NCBI GenBank assembly: GCA_016286365.1 | Contig: JAEESN010000002.1 | Span: 62,001 to 126,000, forward strand | From: Treponema sp. | Lineage (GTDB): Bacteria; Spirochaetota; Spirochaetia; Treponematales; Treponemataceae | DNA: 64,000 bases | Direction of reading: 5' to 3' | Shown here: positions 48,022 through 59,013 of the stretch, piece after piece | How positions within the stretch are numbered: the stretch's first letter is position 1 | Layout of the letters: the number at the start of each line of letters is the position of its first letter | Translations under genes and position numbers: made by a program | Notes under the pieces: generated by a model | The model's database searches: none | What the model saw: the letters and a program-made list of their open reading frames with translations, nothing else | Told to the model about the DNA's origin: nothing

Positions 48022-49944
48022 TTAATTCTCAACAAAAACATTACCAGGTTCATTGTTTTCTATTTGAGTATCAGAAGTATATTGTAAACAGTTTAAAGAT
48101 GTACAGTAAATACCAGCACCTGCATTACTTACAGAAGAAGGAAGACCACGAACTGAATTATTTTTTATACTACAAGTTGATAAAATTAGTTTAATGGAAT
48201 AAACATAAAATCCAGCACCTCTATTTTTTGAGCTGTTTTTATTTATTGAACAATTGGTGCAATAAAATTTAGTATTAAAAGAAGAGTATGAGTCTTTAAG
48301 ATAAAGACCACCACCATAGCCCCAATCACCATCGGATGTATTTTTTGAAATAGTACAGTTAGTTAAGCGGGAAATATAGGTGTTAGTATCTGTAATTTTA
48401 TAATAAATTCCTCCACCGGTAGAGGAAGCATAATTATTATTAATTTCTGTATTAGATATTATTAAAGAAGAATTATAAGAAAAAATACCTCCCCCTTCAT
48501 CTGCACAACTATTGTCATTTATTTTACAATTATTCAATTCTAGGGAACCCATAGAAAAGTATAATCCTCCGCCCCAGCTTGGTGTAGAATTTTTCTTGAC
48601 TTCGCAATTGTACATTTTTAAATTCATATGTATACAATAAATTCCACCACCATGTGCTAGACCAGAGTTTTCCTTTTGCTTTCCATTTTGCATTATTAAG
48701 TTTTTTAATATAACTGTAAAATCTGGTTTGCCGGTAATTCCTGTAAATTTAAAGATAGAGCTTTTTTTATTTCCATCAATTGTTTTTATACCATTGTATC
48801 CTTCAATTGTGATTGTAGAAGGATAATCGGAATTCGTCGACAAATCTATGGAAGCAAAATGAGAGTCAGATGAGTCTTGAATTAAATCTTCCATAATTCT
48901 AATAGTCCATTCTCCGTTTTTACCTTTTAAAAAGTCTAAAACATTTTGTAAATTAGCAGGGTCTTTTATAAAACCGGAATGATTGCTTGATTTAGGAACG
49001 TTGGCAACGTAAAGAATTTTTTCAAAGGAGGAAGAATTAATTTTATATTCAACTTTTAAGCCTGCAGAATCTTCTGCTATAACCGTAAAAGAAGAAATAT
49101 CACTGTCGAAAGCAAAGTAAATGGAATTTGAATTTTGTGTAAAAATTCCTGTATTAAGAACTATAGAATTATGATTTTCTGTTAAAAGAGTTCCTGAGTT
49201 ATTTGACCCAATATATAAAATAGTATCGTTACTTTTATTAAGTTCAAATTTATAATCTTCGTTATTTATTTTAATTACAAAAACAGTTTTTCCGTTTTCC
49301 TGTGTACAAAAATCATTCCAGATAATTGGATTATCAGAGTATTTTGCAAAATTCAAGCAAAGGACAGCTTGCGTTCCTAAACTGCCAAAAACAGGTTCTC
49401 CCTGGAAAATATATGGAGGGGTATTAATTACAAAAGAAAGAGTTTTTTCGATTGTCTCACCGTTTGTTCTATCAACTAATTTAAAATTTAAAGAAACTTT
49501 TGTATCTCCGTCTTTTTCTTTTTTCTTAAGGCTTGATTCTTCAAAAAAAAGATTTAAGTAATTTAAATCAGCCTTATTATTCACACTAAATGTTAAAGAG
49601 TCATAGGAAATTGGTTCCCCTCCCTCGATAACGGTCCAGGGAGTTGAATTATCAAAATATTGAAGTTGAAAAGAGTGATCGGCCGGATTAGCATAGAAAA
49701 GAGTAAAATAATTATTACCTTCCGAAGGAATACATAAATTTCCGTTTTTATCTATCTGATAGTCTCCAGCCGGAATAAAATCCTTTACAATAATATTCTG
49801 CGAATATTTAGAAAGATAATGTCGAATTGAGGGTGAAAAAACGTTGCATGAAAAAATTAAAAAACAAAATGCAAGAAAAAGACAAAAAGACAGAAAATGG
49901 GGGCGAGAAAATAAGGATGATGATAAACTCTTAAACTTTTTCAT
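48022..49944 (-). CDS. Beta-helix (Pmp-like) lipoprotein
   Basis: MKKFKSLSSSLFSRPHFLSFCLFLAFCFLIFSCNVFSPSIRHYLSKYSQNI; GGGIYCIHMNL, GGGLYFSMGSL, GGGIFSYNSSL repeats. Confidence 0.8.
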   Translation of the reverse strand: MKKFKSLSSSLFSRPHFLSFCLFLAFCFLIFSCNVFSPSIRHYLSKYSQNIIVKDFIPAGDYQIDKNGNLCIPSEGNNYFTLFYANPADHSFQLQYFDNSTPWTVIEGGEPISYDSLTFSVNNKADLNYLNLFFEESSLKKKEKDGDTKVSLNFKLVDRTNGETIEKTLSFVINTPPYIFQGEPVFGSLGTQAVLCLNFAKYSDNPIIWNDFCTQENGKTVFVIKINNEDYKFELNKSNDTILYIGSNNSGTLLTENHNSIVLNTGIFTQNSNSIYFAFDSDISSFTVIAEDSAGLKVEYKINSSSFEKILYVANVPKSSNHSGFIKDPANLQNVLDFLKGKNGEWTIRIMEDLIQDSSDSHFASIDLSTNSDYPSTITIEGYNGIKTIDGNKKSSIFKFTGITGKPDFTVILKNLIMQNGKQKENSGLAHGGGIYCIHMNLKMYNCEVKKNSTPSWGGGLYFSMGSLELNNCKINDNSCADEGGGIFSYNSSLIISNTEINNNYASSTGGGIYYKITDTNTYISRLTNCTISKNTSDGDWGYGGGLYLKDSYSSFNTKFYCTNCSINKNSSKNRGAGFYVYSIKLILSTCSIKNNSVRGLPSSVSNAGAGIYCTSLNCLQYTSDTQIENNEPGNVFVEN

Positions 49945-50005
49945 ATACAGTTCTTTTTTGTATAAAAATATATTTATATAGAAGAACAAAGAAGAAACTA
50001 GTTTA

Positions 50006-50671
50006 TTATAACATATATTTTAAAATAAATTCAATTATTTTAAATGTCCCCGCCAGTGCTTCGTCATCACTAGGAAGTGCAAAAAGTGTTCCCGCGCCGC
50101 TTTCTGGATTCTGGCGAACAACTTCTTTTCTATTAGAAATGTATAAATCCCGCTGTTCAATAATAACTGCTGCAAGACAGGATGCTGCTTCCTTTAATTC
50201 TTTTTCTGTTTTGAGCGTGATTTTTTCTATCTGGCTAAAGGCTGCAAGAATTTTTCTTATGTCGTCGGTAATTTTTTCGTTTTCGGCTTTTATAATTTCC
50301 AGGGCATTTAAATTAAAATACTGTTCCGAGCGTACAAAAACGTACATATGGAAAAGAGGCTCAGTTTCGTAGAGGTTAAAAAATCTTGTAACAAGGCGTT
50401 TAAAAAGAGGAAGCAGGGAAGTTTTATTGTTTTTGATTGAGTCGATTACCTTATCAGAAAGAAAGCTGATGGAACCGATTTCTTTTTTACAGAGATTTAA
50501 GGTTTCTTCGTAAATATCATCTCTTCCTGCAAAGTGGTTGTATAATGAAGCTTTTTTAATTTCCAGACTGTCCGAAATATCTGCAAGCGATGTAGCTCCT
50601 GCTCCTTTTTCAAAAGCGCTTGCTAAAAAAGACTGGATGATTTTTTCCTGCGAAATATTTTTTCTACTCAT
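50006..50671 (-). CDS. TetR/AcrR-family regulator
   Basis: N-terminal HTH: IIQSFLASAFEKGAGATSLADISDSLEIKKASLYNHFAGRDDIYEETL; divergent from acyl-CoA synthetase gene. Confidence 0.88.
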   Translation of the reverse strand: MSRKNISQEKIIQSFLASAFEKGAGATSLADISDSLEIKKASLYNHFAGRDDIYEETLNLCKKEIGSISFLSDKVIDSIKNNKTSLLPLFKRLVTRFFNLYETEPLFHMYVFVRSEQYFNLNALEIIKAENEKITDDIRKILAAFSQIEKITLKTEKELKEAASCLAAVIIEQRDLYISNRKEVVRQNPESGAGTLFALPSDDEALAGTFKIIEFILKYML

Positions 50672-50685
50672 ATTTAAATTATCGG

Positions 50686-50705
50686 AAACTAACGCCTGTT
50701 AGTTT
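50686..50705. promoter_or_regulatory. Candidate TetR operator
   Basis: aaactaac-gcct-gttagttt, perfect 8-bp arms, in the tetR/acyl-CoA synthetase divergent intergenic region. Confidence 0.6.
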
Positions 50706-50835
50706 AATAGTGTACAATTTATCCTTTGTTTTTACAACTTTACAAGCGGGAAAAATCCGTATATACTATTTTTATCTTTACAAAATTTTAAAAAATGTCA
50801 TTCATTTTTTATCGGAGACATACTGGAGAATTATT

Positions 50836-52779
50836 ATGGTATTTGATTCAAATTACACTGTACCTAAAATGATTAAAGAGGTTTCGGAAAAATATCCGGA
50901 AGTAAATGCTCAATATAAAAGAGTAAGCAACGGCGAATTTGAGCCTATTAATTATAGAACAATGTTTTCTTATGCCATGGATTTTGGTGCAGCACTTCTT
51001 AGCATTGGTGTAAAGAGAGGAGATCATATAGGTCTTATTTCCGATAACCGTGCTGAATGGCAGCATGCAGATATTGGAATTATGTCTATTGGTGCAATTG
51101 ACGTTCCACGTGGTTGTGATGCGACAGTCATGGATCTTGAAAAAATTCTTTCCATCGCAGAATGTAAAATCGTAATTGCAGAAAATAATTCTCAGGTTAA
51201 TAAAATTCTTTCTATTAAAGATAAGCTTCCTTGTGTTCAGACAATCATCGCTTTTGAACCTGAATCAGAAATTAAGGATGATGTAAAAAAAGCGGCAAAG
51301 GATAACAAGGTAACACTTCTTTATTTTAATAATCTTATGAAGGATGGACAGAAGTGGAGAATCGAAAACAAAGGAAAGGTAGAAGAGGAACTTGAAAAAG
51401 GTTCAATCGAAGATACTGCTACAATCATTTTTACTTCGGGAACAACCGGAACTCCAAAGGGTGTTGTGCTTTCACATAAAAACTTCCTTGCACAGCTTGA
51501 TGAAATTCCTGAGCGTATTTATCTTAATCCTGGTGATGTTGGTCTTGTTGTTCTTCCAATCTGGCACGTATTTGAACGCGAAGTAGAATACGTTGTTTTC
51601 TGCCAGGGTGGATCAATCTGTTATTCAAAACCCATCGGTTCAATTCTTCTGGCAGATATGAAAAAAATGAATCCTACTGTTTTACCAGCTGTACCACGCG
51701 TTTTCGAAGCTGTTTACGACGGTATTACAAGAAAGATGCGTAAGACAGGCGGAATTGTAAATGATTTATTCAACTTCTTTGTTGGAGTTGCAACACTTCT
51801 TAAACGCATGCACAGAAAAATGTTCAAACAAAACGCATGTTTCTCTGCTTATTGTGCACCACTGTGGTGGGTTTTATTCTTTATTCCATGGCTTTTACTC
51901 TGGCCTCTTTACTGGCTTGGTGATTTACTTGTTTTCAGAAAGATTAAGGCTATGCTTGGTAAAAACTTCCGTGCGGGTGTTGCAGGTGGTGGAGCATTCC
52001 CTCCAAAAATTGATGAATTCTTCTGGGCAATCGGTGTTAAGCTTGTAGAAGGTTATGGATTAACAGAAACTGCTCCAATCGTTGCAGTTCGTCCTATTGC
52101 TGCCCCGATTTTCAGAACTATCGGTTCACCAATCCGCGGAATCGAAACTCGAATTGTTGACCCTACAGACGGCTTTGTTTTGGGTCGCTGTAAGGAAGGT
52201 GTTTTACAGGTTAAAGGTCCTACAGTAATGAAAGGCTATTATAACCGCCCTGATTTAACAGAAAAAGCAATCAATCCGGAAGGCTGGCTCGACACAGGTG
52301 ACCTTGCCATCATGACTATTCACAATGAACTTCAGATTAAGGGTCGTATTAAAGATACAATCGTTTTGCGTGGTGGAGAAAACCTTGAACCATTACCAAT
52401 CGAAATGAAGCTCGAAGAAAGTCGCTTTATCAAAAAAGCAGTTGTTCTTGGTCAGGATAAACGTTATCTAGCAGCGCTCATCCTTGTAAGCGAAGATGAT
52501 GTTAAGACTTATGCAGAAGAAAACGGTATTCAGTATGATACTTACGAAAATCTTTTGCATTCGGAAGTGATTCAGAAGCTTTACGAAAACGAAATCAGTA
52601 ACTTAATCAACTCTAAGACTGGCTTTAAGATGTTCGAAAGAATCAACAAGTTTACGCTCATCACAAAGGATTTTGAAGTTGGCGTTGAACTTTCGGCAAA
52701 ACAGGAAATCATGCGCTTCCGAATCAACGAGATTTATAAAAAAGAAATCGACGCAATGTTCCCTGAAGCAGATGACTAA
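50836..52779 (+). CDS. AMP-binding long-chain acyl-CoA synthetase-like protein
   Basis: TIIFTSGTTGTPKGVVLSHKNF; VEGYGLTETAPIVAVRP; GWLDTGDLA; KGRIKDTIVLRGGENLEP. Confidence 0.92.
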   Translation: MVFDSNYTVPKMIKEVSEKYPEVNAQYKRVSNGEFEPINYRTMFSYAMDFGAALLSIGVKRGDHIGLISDNRAEWQHADIGIMSIGAIDVPRGCDATVMDLEKILSIAECKIVIAENNSQVNKILSIKDKLPCVQTIIAFEPESEIKDDVKKAAKDNKVTLLYFNNLMKDGQKWRIENKGKVEEELEKGSIEDTATIIFTSGTTGTPKGVVLSHKNFLAQLDEIPERIYLNPGDVGLVVLPIWHVFEREVEYVVFCQGGSICYSKPIGSILLADMKKMNPTVLPAVPRVFEAVYDGITRKMRKTGGIVNDLFNFFVGVATLLKRMHRKMFKQNACFSAYCAPLWWVLFFIPWLLLWPLYWLGDLLVFRKIKAMLGKNFRAGVAGGGAFPPKIDEFFWAIGVKLVEGYGLTETAPIVAVRPIAAPIFRTIGSPIRGIETRIVDPTDGFVLGRCKEGVLQVKGPTVMKGYYNRPDLTEKAINPEGWLDTGDLAIMTIHNELQIKGRIKDTIVLRGGENLEPLPIEMKLEESRFIKKAVVLGQDKRYLAALILVSEDDVKTYAEENGIQYDTYENLLHSEVIQKLYENEISNLINSKTGFKMFERINKFTLITKDFEVGVELSAKQEIMRFRINEIYKKEIDAMFPEADD

Positions 52780-52805
52780 TTGGAAATAACAGATAAATGA
52801 TTCGT

Positions 52806-52835
52806 AAAAAAACTTGCCGAAAGGCAAGTTTTTTT
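52806..52835. terminator. Rho-independent terminator
   Basis: aaaaaaacttgcc-gaaa-ggcaagttttttt; 13-bp perfect stem, GAAA tetraloop. Confidence 0.92.
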
Positions 52836-52873
52836 ATTATCTTTAAAATAAAATCAAAAAACGAGGCTTACAC

Positions 52874-54853
52874 ATGGCAAAACATGAATTTCAGACGGAA
52901 GTTAATCAGCTTCTTCAGTTATTAATCCATTCTCTTTATTCTAATAAGGACATTTTTTTAAGGGAAATTGTTTCCAATGCTTCGGATGCGCTGGACAAGT
53001 TAAAGTATCTTACTGTTTCGGACAACGCATTTAAATCAATCAAATTTGAACCAAGAATCGATATTCAGTTTGACGAAAAGAATTCTACACTCGTTGTTCA
53101 GGATTCCGGAATCGGTATGACAGACGAAGATTTAACAAACAATCTTGGTACTATTGCAAGATCCGGAACTAAAGCCTTTGTTCAGCAGCTGAGTAAAGAT
53201 GCTTCTAAAGATTCTAATTTAATCGGTCAATTTGGTGTTGGTTTTTATTCTGCATTTATGGCTGCAAAAAAAATCGATGTTTATACACGAAAGGCTGCCG
53301 GCGACGGAAAAATCTGGCACTGGTCGAGCGACGGAACTAATTCATACGATATAGAAGAAGTTGCACCGGATTCATCAGTTGCTAAAAAATATGGTTTTGA
53401 CAAGGCTGAATTAAGCGGTTCTGCAATCGAAATGCATCTTAACGACGAATCAAAAGAATTTGCTTCAAGATGGAAGATCGAAGAACTGATTAAAAAATAC
53501 TCGGATCACATTGCATTCCCTATTTACCTTCACTACGAACAGAAAAAATATGACGACAAGGGAAAAGAAACCGGAAGCGAAAACAAGATTGACCAGGTAA
53601 ACAGCGCTTCTGCTTTGTGGAAGAGACCTAAGAGTGAACTTAAAGAAAAAGATTACAACGAATTCTATAAGACATTTGGCCACGACGGACAGGATCCACT
53701 CCACTATGTTCACACTCATGCAGAAGGAACTCAGGAATATACAACACTTTTCTACGTTCCACAGACAGCTCCGTTCGATATGTACCAGGCTGATTACAAG
53801 AGCGGCTTAAAGCTTTATGTAAAACGCGTATTCATCACAGATGATGACAGGGAACTTCTTCCTGCATACCTTCGTTTCGTTCGTGGTATTATCGATTCGG
53901 AAGATTTACCATTGAACGTAAGCCGTGAAATCCTCCAGCAGAACAGAATTCTCGAAAATATCCGCTCATCTTCCGTAAAAAAACTCCTTGGTGATTTTAA
54001 AAAGATGGGAGAAGCAGCAGATAAGGCAAGAAAAACAGAAGAAGCTAAGAGAAGCGACGACGAAAAGAAAGCTATAGAGAAATGGAATAAGTTTGTTCAG
54101 AACTTTAACCGCCCTATGAAGGAAGGTTTGTACAGCGATTATGCAAACCGCGATGAAATTTCGGAAATCGTGCGCTTTAAATCTACAGATGCTTCTGGAA
54201 CAGGAGACGGAAATTATACAAGTTTTGCAGATTATGTTCAGAGAATGAAGGCCGATCAGAAGGCTATTTTCTACATCAGCGGTTCGGATGAAAAGAATCT
54301 TCGTGCAAATCCGCTGGTAAAGGCATATACAGACAAAGGTTTTGAAGTTCTTATTATGGATGATGATATTGATGATATTGTTATTCCGGGCTTTGGAAAA
54401 TACAAGAACGAATATGAACTTAAAGCCGTAAACCGTTCCGGTGCTGATGAAGATTTAGTTGGCGATAAGGAAGCGGCTAAAAAGAAGGAAGAAGAATTTA
54501 AACCTGTTGTCGAAAAAATTAAAAAAGCTCTTGGCGAAAAGGTTAAGGAAGTAAAACTTTCCAAGACATTGAGCGGCGACAGTGCATCATGTATTGTTGT
54601 AGACGAAAATGATCCAAGCTACCAGATGATTCAGATGATGAAGGCAATGGGACAGTCTGGTCCTGAATTAAAGCCAATCCTCGAAATAAACGGAGACCAT
54701 CCTGTTGTTGCAAAAATCAAGGATTCTTCGGATGATGCTTTGATTGCAGATGTATCTGAAGTATTGCTTGATCAGGCACTTTTAGTTGCAGGAGTAGAAT
54801 TAAAGGAACCGGCAGCCTTTGTAAAAAGTTTGAATAATCTTTTGAGCAGATAG
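52874..54853 (+). CDS. htpG: Molecular chaperone HtpG (Hsp90)
   Basis: EFQTEVNQLLQLLIHSLYSNKDIFLREIVSNASDALDKLKY; GQFGVGFYSAFMAA; RGIIDSEDLPLNVSREILQQ. Confidence 0.97.
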   Translation: MAKHEFQTEVNQLLQLLIHSLYSNKDIFLREIVSNASDALDKLKYLTVSDNAFKSIKFEPRIDIQFDEKNSTLVVQDSGIGMTDEDLTNNLGTIARSGTKAFVQQLSKDASKDSNLIGQFGVGFYSAFMAAKKIDVYTRKAAGDGKIWHWSSDGTNSYDIEEVAPDSSVAKKYGFDKAELSGSAIEMHLNDESKEFASRWKIEELIKKYSDHIAFPIYLHYEQKKYDDKGKETGSENKIDQVNSASALWKRPKSELKEKDYNEFYKTFGHDGQDPLHYVHTHAEGTQEYTTLFYVPQTAPFDMYQADYKSGLKLYVKRVFITDDDRELLPAYLRFVRGIIDSEDLPLNVSREILQQNRILENIRSSSVKKLLGDFKKMGEAADKARKTEEAKRSDDEKKAIEKWNKFVQNFNRPMKEGLYSDYANRDEISEIVRFKSTDASGTGDGNYTSFADYVQRMKADQKAIFYISGSDEKNLRANPLVKAYTDKGFEVLIMDDDIDDIVIPGFGKYKNEYELKAVNRSGADEDLVGDKEAAKKKEEEFKPVVEKIKKALGEKVKEVKLSKTLSGDSASCIVVDENDPSYQMIQMMKAMGQSGPELKPILEINGDHPVVAKIKDSSDDALIADVSEVLLDQALLVAGVELKEPAAFVKSLNNLLSR

Positions 54854-54875
54854 AAAAAATCTGTTAAAATGATTT

Positions 54876-55301
54876 TTGATGTTATATAAAAAAAGAATAC
54901 TGTGTGGAATAATATATTTTGTAATCGGTGCGATTCTTTATGTATTATTCCACGACATAACACAGTCATATGTATTAAGGAACCTTTCTCAGACCTATCT
55001 GTTTTCCCTTTATAAGGATGTGCAGTCTGGTTTTTACGAGATTTTCATGAAGGTTCCTTTTTATTTATACATTCAGAGTTATTTAATCAACTTTATTTTT
55101 ATACTTTCGTTCTGCCTTACCTTTTTTACAATCATACCGAACCGTATAAAATTCGGTTTTGCGGCCCTCCTGTCGCTTGGAATAGAGTTAGTCCAGCTCA
55201 TAGACCCCCGCTTTGGCACCTTCGACTTTATCGACATTCTGATTTACATGGTCGTAATCCTGATTTTTTATTACGCAGAAGAAAAAAAGAAATTAAAATA
55301 A
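54876..55301 (+). CDS. Multi-TM protein, possibly VanZ-like
   Basis: Four hydrophobic segments; FAALLSLGIELVQLIDPRFGTFDFIDILIYMVV resembles VanZ-like motif. Confidence 0.55.
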   Translation: MMLYKKRILCGIIYFVIGAILYVLFHDITQSYVLRNLSQTYLFSLYKDVQSGFYEIFMKVPFYLYIQSYLINFIFILSFCLTFFTIIPNRIKFGFAALLSLGIELVQLIDPRFGTFDFIDILIYMVVILIFYYAEEKKKLK

Positions 55302-55398
55302 AAACATATTCTTTGCCACGCCAAATCTAATCACAAAAAGGATATATAAATTCCTGTTATTTGAAATAAATTCTGTTTTTTGTTAAAATATATGTATT

Positions 55399-56136
55399 AT
55401 GAAGCGTATTAAGAATAATCATTCCAGAATTTTGAGATTAGCAATTCTTAAGAACTTAAAAACCATAATCAGATATTATCCAAAGATGGTGTATATGTGT
55501 AAGCATCCAAAGAAGTATACACGTGAGGAAACTTATGCATATGGCATGCGAATTATAGATTATTTTATGAAAGAGAGTAACCTTGCAATCGAGGTTCACG
55601 GAAAAGAAAATATTCCGGACGAAAAAGGTCTTTTTGTATGTGCAAATCATCAGGAAAAGTTTGATGCCCTTGTTTTGTGGAAGAGTTTCCCTCAGAAGCT
55701 TGGTGTAATTGTAGATGGTTTTGCAGCCCGACGTCATTTTATAAGGGAAATGTGTAAGCTCGTTAATTCTATTGCGCTTTTAAAGAACGACATGAAGTCC
55801 ATGATGATTGCGGTAAATCAGCTTACAGAAGAATTAAAGAATAAAATTAACTATATGATTTTCCCGGAAGGCCGTTACGAAGATGATTGTAAACAGCTTC
55901 TTCCATTTTCCGGCGGTTCGTTTAAAAGTCCGCTAAGAGCAAAATCAATTATCCTTCCTGTTGCGCTTATAAATTCTAATCACGTATTCGAAAAAAATAT
56001 GCCAAAGCCTTATGTGATTCAGGTTCATTATCTTAAACCGATTTATCCTGCAGAATACGAAGAAATGCGTTCTTTAGAGATTGCAACAATGGTTCAAAAA
56101 CGAATCCAGGATGTTGTAGATAAGTTCCAGATATAA
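55399..56136 (+). CDS. PlsC-type 1-acylglycerol-3-phosphate acyltransferase
   Basis: GLFVCANHQEKFDALVLW; NYMIFPEGRYEDD; ILPVALINS. Confidence 0.8.
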   Translation: MKRIKNNHSRILRLAILKNLKTIIRYYPKMVYMCKHPKKYTREETYAYGMRIIDYFMKESNLAIEVHGKENIPDEKGLFVCANHQEKFDALVLWKSFPQKLGVIVDGFAARRHFIREMCKLVNSIALLKNDMKSMMIAVNQLTEELKNKINYMIFPEGRYEDDCKQLLPFSGGSFKSPLRAKSIILPVALINSNHVFEKNMPKPYVIQVHYLKPIYPAEYEEMRSLEIATMVQKRIQDVVDKFQI

Positions 56137-56150
56137 ATTTTATAGAGATA

Positions 56151-56190
56151 AAAACAAAAGGCGTTTGCTTATGCAAACGCCTTTTGTTTT
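56151..56190. terminator. Bidirectional rho-independent terminator
   Basis: aaaacaaaaggcgtttgc-ttat-gcaaacgccttttgtttt; 18-bp perfect stem between convergent genes. Confidence 0.92.
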
Positions 56191-56226
56191 TTCAAACCTA
56201 TAAATAAAATCTTCGAAAAATCTTTT

Positions 56227-58095
56227 CTAAAGAGTGAATTTCTGTAATTCGTCTGTAATTGTGATTACGGAATTCTGGTTTTCTGCAGCCTTTTCTTTTA
56301 CAGTCTGGATAGAGCCGTAGAAATCCTGGATAACGTTTTCTGATTCCCTCATGGCAGTATTTACCTGCATAGAAAGGGCAACTACATCACCAATACCACT
56401 CTTGATTTCCTGTGTATAAGAAGCCTGGTTTTTAATAAGGTCGTTTACATTTTTAATTTGCTGTGAAATCTGGCTTGTTGAATCAAGGACGCTTGCAGCA
56501 CCGGAAGACTGTTCCGACATAGTTCTTGAAATGTTATCAACAACCAATGACTGTTCCTGGATTCCGTTCTTAATTTCGTCGAAGGCCTTAGATGTATCTT
56601 TCATACTCTGAGAACCCTGTTCAATAGATTCTGTAATTTCTGTAATAAGGTCGCTGATGTTCTGAACGGAATTCTGTGTAGAAATAGAAAGCTTTCGGAT
56701 TTCGTCTGCTACAACCGAGAATCCCTTTCCTGCTTCGCCCGCGTGAGAAGCTTCGATTGCGGCGTTCATGGCAAGGAGGTTTGTCTGTGTAGCAATTTTA
56801 GAAATCACCTGAATGATTTCATTCATCCTTACAGATTTTTCTGTAATACTTTCTACAAGTACGCGGGATTTATTAACTTCGATTGTTCCAAGGTTAGAAG
56901 TTTCTGAAAGAACATTCGAAAGATTTGTTGCCTTGTCGATTAATTCCTGGATGGCACGAATGTTGTTTACCATATCCGTAATCTCTTCGGCGTTCTTTTC
57001 TTCGGCCTGTGCCTGTATTTCCATAGAAGAACTGATTTTTACAGCGTCTTCGTTTAATTTGTTGATGTTGTTCTGTACAGATTCAAGAAGCTTGTCTTTT
57101 TCTTCGTTTTCGGTTGTCATTTTCTGGAATGTAGCAATAATCTGATTGATTCCTGCTGCAGAGTTTTCGGAAACGTTGAACAAATCCTTTGCACCTGAGT
57201 CTACCCTTACGTTTTCATTTTTAAGATTTAAAAGGGAATTCTTTAAAGAATCCATGAGGGAGTTTACTTCGGACATTACAAGGCCAAAGTCATCGAAAGT
57301 ACCGATATCGAGTCGTGTTGCAAGGTCTCCTTCTTTTCTAAGAGCGTGAATCTGATTGATTGTAAGATAGAATCGCTTTCTGAGCTGGCTTAAAATCATA
57401 AAACAGAGCGGGATGGAAAGAGTAATACTCTGACCAAGAGCCTGTGTTGCATAGCGAAGGAATGTAATCTGATCCCAGCCGTTTCTCTGAGTACCGTATC
57501 CTGAGCAGTAAACATGCCATCCAACAAAACATCCTACGATTGTAATGGTTTTACCAAGAGAAAGGGTAAATCGTTTTGTTTTGATGCCTTCTGTGGAATG
57601 AATGCGGAGCTTTGTGAGCTGCTTACGTGCCATTGCATTAAAACAGTTTACTGCGTATTCAACAGCGATTAAGGCATAAAGAAGAATTAATACAAAGATA
57701 GTACAGTAATCATAAATTGTGTACTGGATATGACCCATAAGGTAATTTATAAAAATAGAAGCACCGTTGCCTGCAAAGTATCCTAAAAAGATAGAAATCG
57801 AAGAAATTCTATTAACGTTTTTTAATATTCTGTGTGTTTTTAATATTTCTTCCTTTGATAAATCTCTTGTTTCTGCTTCCTTGATAAGCTTTGTTAAAGG
57901 ACGCATGACAAAATAAACAATTACTGAAATTACAACAAAGGCCGAAGCGGCAGGAATGATAGTTGTATCAACATGTTCAAGCCACTGACCAAAGGTGTCG
58001 CCTTTTACCTGAATTGTCTGGAAAGAAGAAAGAATTGGAACACCAATAACGGTAGAGGCTCCAAAAAAAACCATGTAAAGTACAAATAGATTCAT
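56227..58095 (-). CDS. Methyl-accepting chemotaxis protein
   Basis: Signalling hairpin [42 protein letters not shown]-terminal TM helices. Confidence 0.94.
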   Translation of the reverse strand: MNLFVLYMVFFGASTVIGVPILSSFQTIQVKGDTFGQWLEHVDTTIIPAASAFVVISVIVYFVMRPLTKLIKEAETRDLSKEEILKTHRILKNVNRISSISIFLGYFAGNGASIFINYLMGHIQYTIYDYCTIFVLILLYALIAVEYAVNCFNAMARKQLTKLRIHSTEGIKTKRFTLSLGKTITIVGCFVGWHVYCSGYGTQRNGWDQITFLRYATQALGQSITLSIPLCFMILSQLRKRFYLTINQIHALRKEGDLATRLDIGTFDDFGLVMSEVNSLMDSLKNSLLNLKNENVRVDSGAKDLFNVSENSAAGINQIIATFQKMTTENEEKDKLLESVQNNINKLNEDAVKISSSMEIQAQAEEKNAEEITDMVNNIRAIQELIDKATNLSNVLSETSNLGTIEVNKSRVLVESITEKSVRMNEIIQVISKIATQTNLLAMNAAIEASHAGEAGKGFSVVADEIRKLSISTQNSVQNISDLITEITESIEQGSQSMKDTSKAFDEIKNGIQEQSLVVDNISRTMSEQSSGAASVLDSTSQISQQIKNVNDLIKNQASYTQEIKSGIGDVVALSMQVNTAMRESENVIQDFYGSIQTVKEKAAENQNSVITITDELQKFTL

Positions 58096-58197
58096 ATAAG
58101 TTCTCCAAAGATGTTATTCTTCTATTTTATTTCAATAACGGAGAATTCTCAACAACTTATTTCACAAGAATGGCATAATTTGTTATAATACAGCATT

Positions 58198-58980
58198 ATG
58201 ATTATCGATTTTCACGCACATGTATATCCGGAAAAGATTGCAGAAAAGGCAACACAGGCAATCAGTGATTTTTATGATGCCCCAATGGTTTATCACGGAA
58301 AGGTAGAAGAGCTTTTAGCAAGCGGTTCTAAGATTGGAGTTGTAAAATATATTGTTCATTCAACAGCAACAAAGCCAATGCAGGTTGAATCTATAAATGA
58401 TTTTATAATCGGCTTAAAAAATGAACATTCAGAATTTGTTGGTTTTGGAACAATGCATCCGGATTACGAAAACTTTGAAGCAGAATTAAAGCGAATTTCT
58501 GCTGCGGGTCTAAAAGGCATAAAACTTCATCCGGATTTTCAGAAATTTCAGATTGATACTCCGAAAATGGATGATGTTTATGAAGCTATGGCAGAATTAA
58601 AATTACCTGTATTAGTTCATGCGGGAGACTGCCGTTATGATTTTTCGGGCCCAAAGAGAATAAAAAATGTCTTAGATAAACATCCTAATTTAACCGTAAT
58701 CGCAGCGCATTTTGGCGGTTATACAGAATGGGATGCTTCTTTAGAGTATCTTGCCGGACAGAAGGTTTATTTTGATACATCAAGTACCCTCTGGAAGCTT
58801 CCAATAGAAAAGGCAAACAATATGATTAGAAAGCATGGAGTAGAAAAATTCCTGTTTGGTTCAGATTTCCCGATGTGGGATCACGAAGATGAGCTTGGAA
58901 GATTCAACAAACTTGATCTGAATGAAGAAGAAAGACAGGCAATTCTTTACGAAAATGCCCGAAAGCTTTTAGGCTTATAG
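58198..58980 (+). CDS. Metal-dependent amidohydrolase (amidohydrolase_2-like)
   Basis: MIIDFHAHVYPEK; GLKGIKLHPDFQKF; VIAAHFGG; FLFGSDFPMWDHEDEL. Confidence 0.87.
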   Translation: MIIDFHAHVYPEKIAEKATQAISDFYDAPMVYHGKVEELLASGSKIGVVKYIVHSTATKPMQVESINDFIIGLKNEHSEFVGFGTMHPDYENFEAELKRISAAGLKGIKLHPDFQKFQIDTPKMDDVYEAMAELKLPVLVHAGDCRYDFSGPKRIKNVLDKHPNLTVIAAHFGGYTEWDASLEYLAGQKVYFDTSSTLWKLPIEKANNMIRKHGVEKFLFGSDFPMWDHEDELGRFNKLDLNEEERQAILYENARKLLGL

Positions 58981-59013
58981 AATTCTACAGGAACAGAGTT
59001 TATAAGGTTTAAG

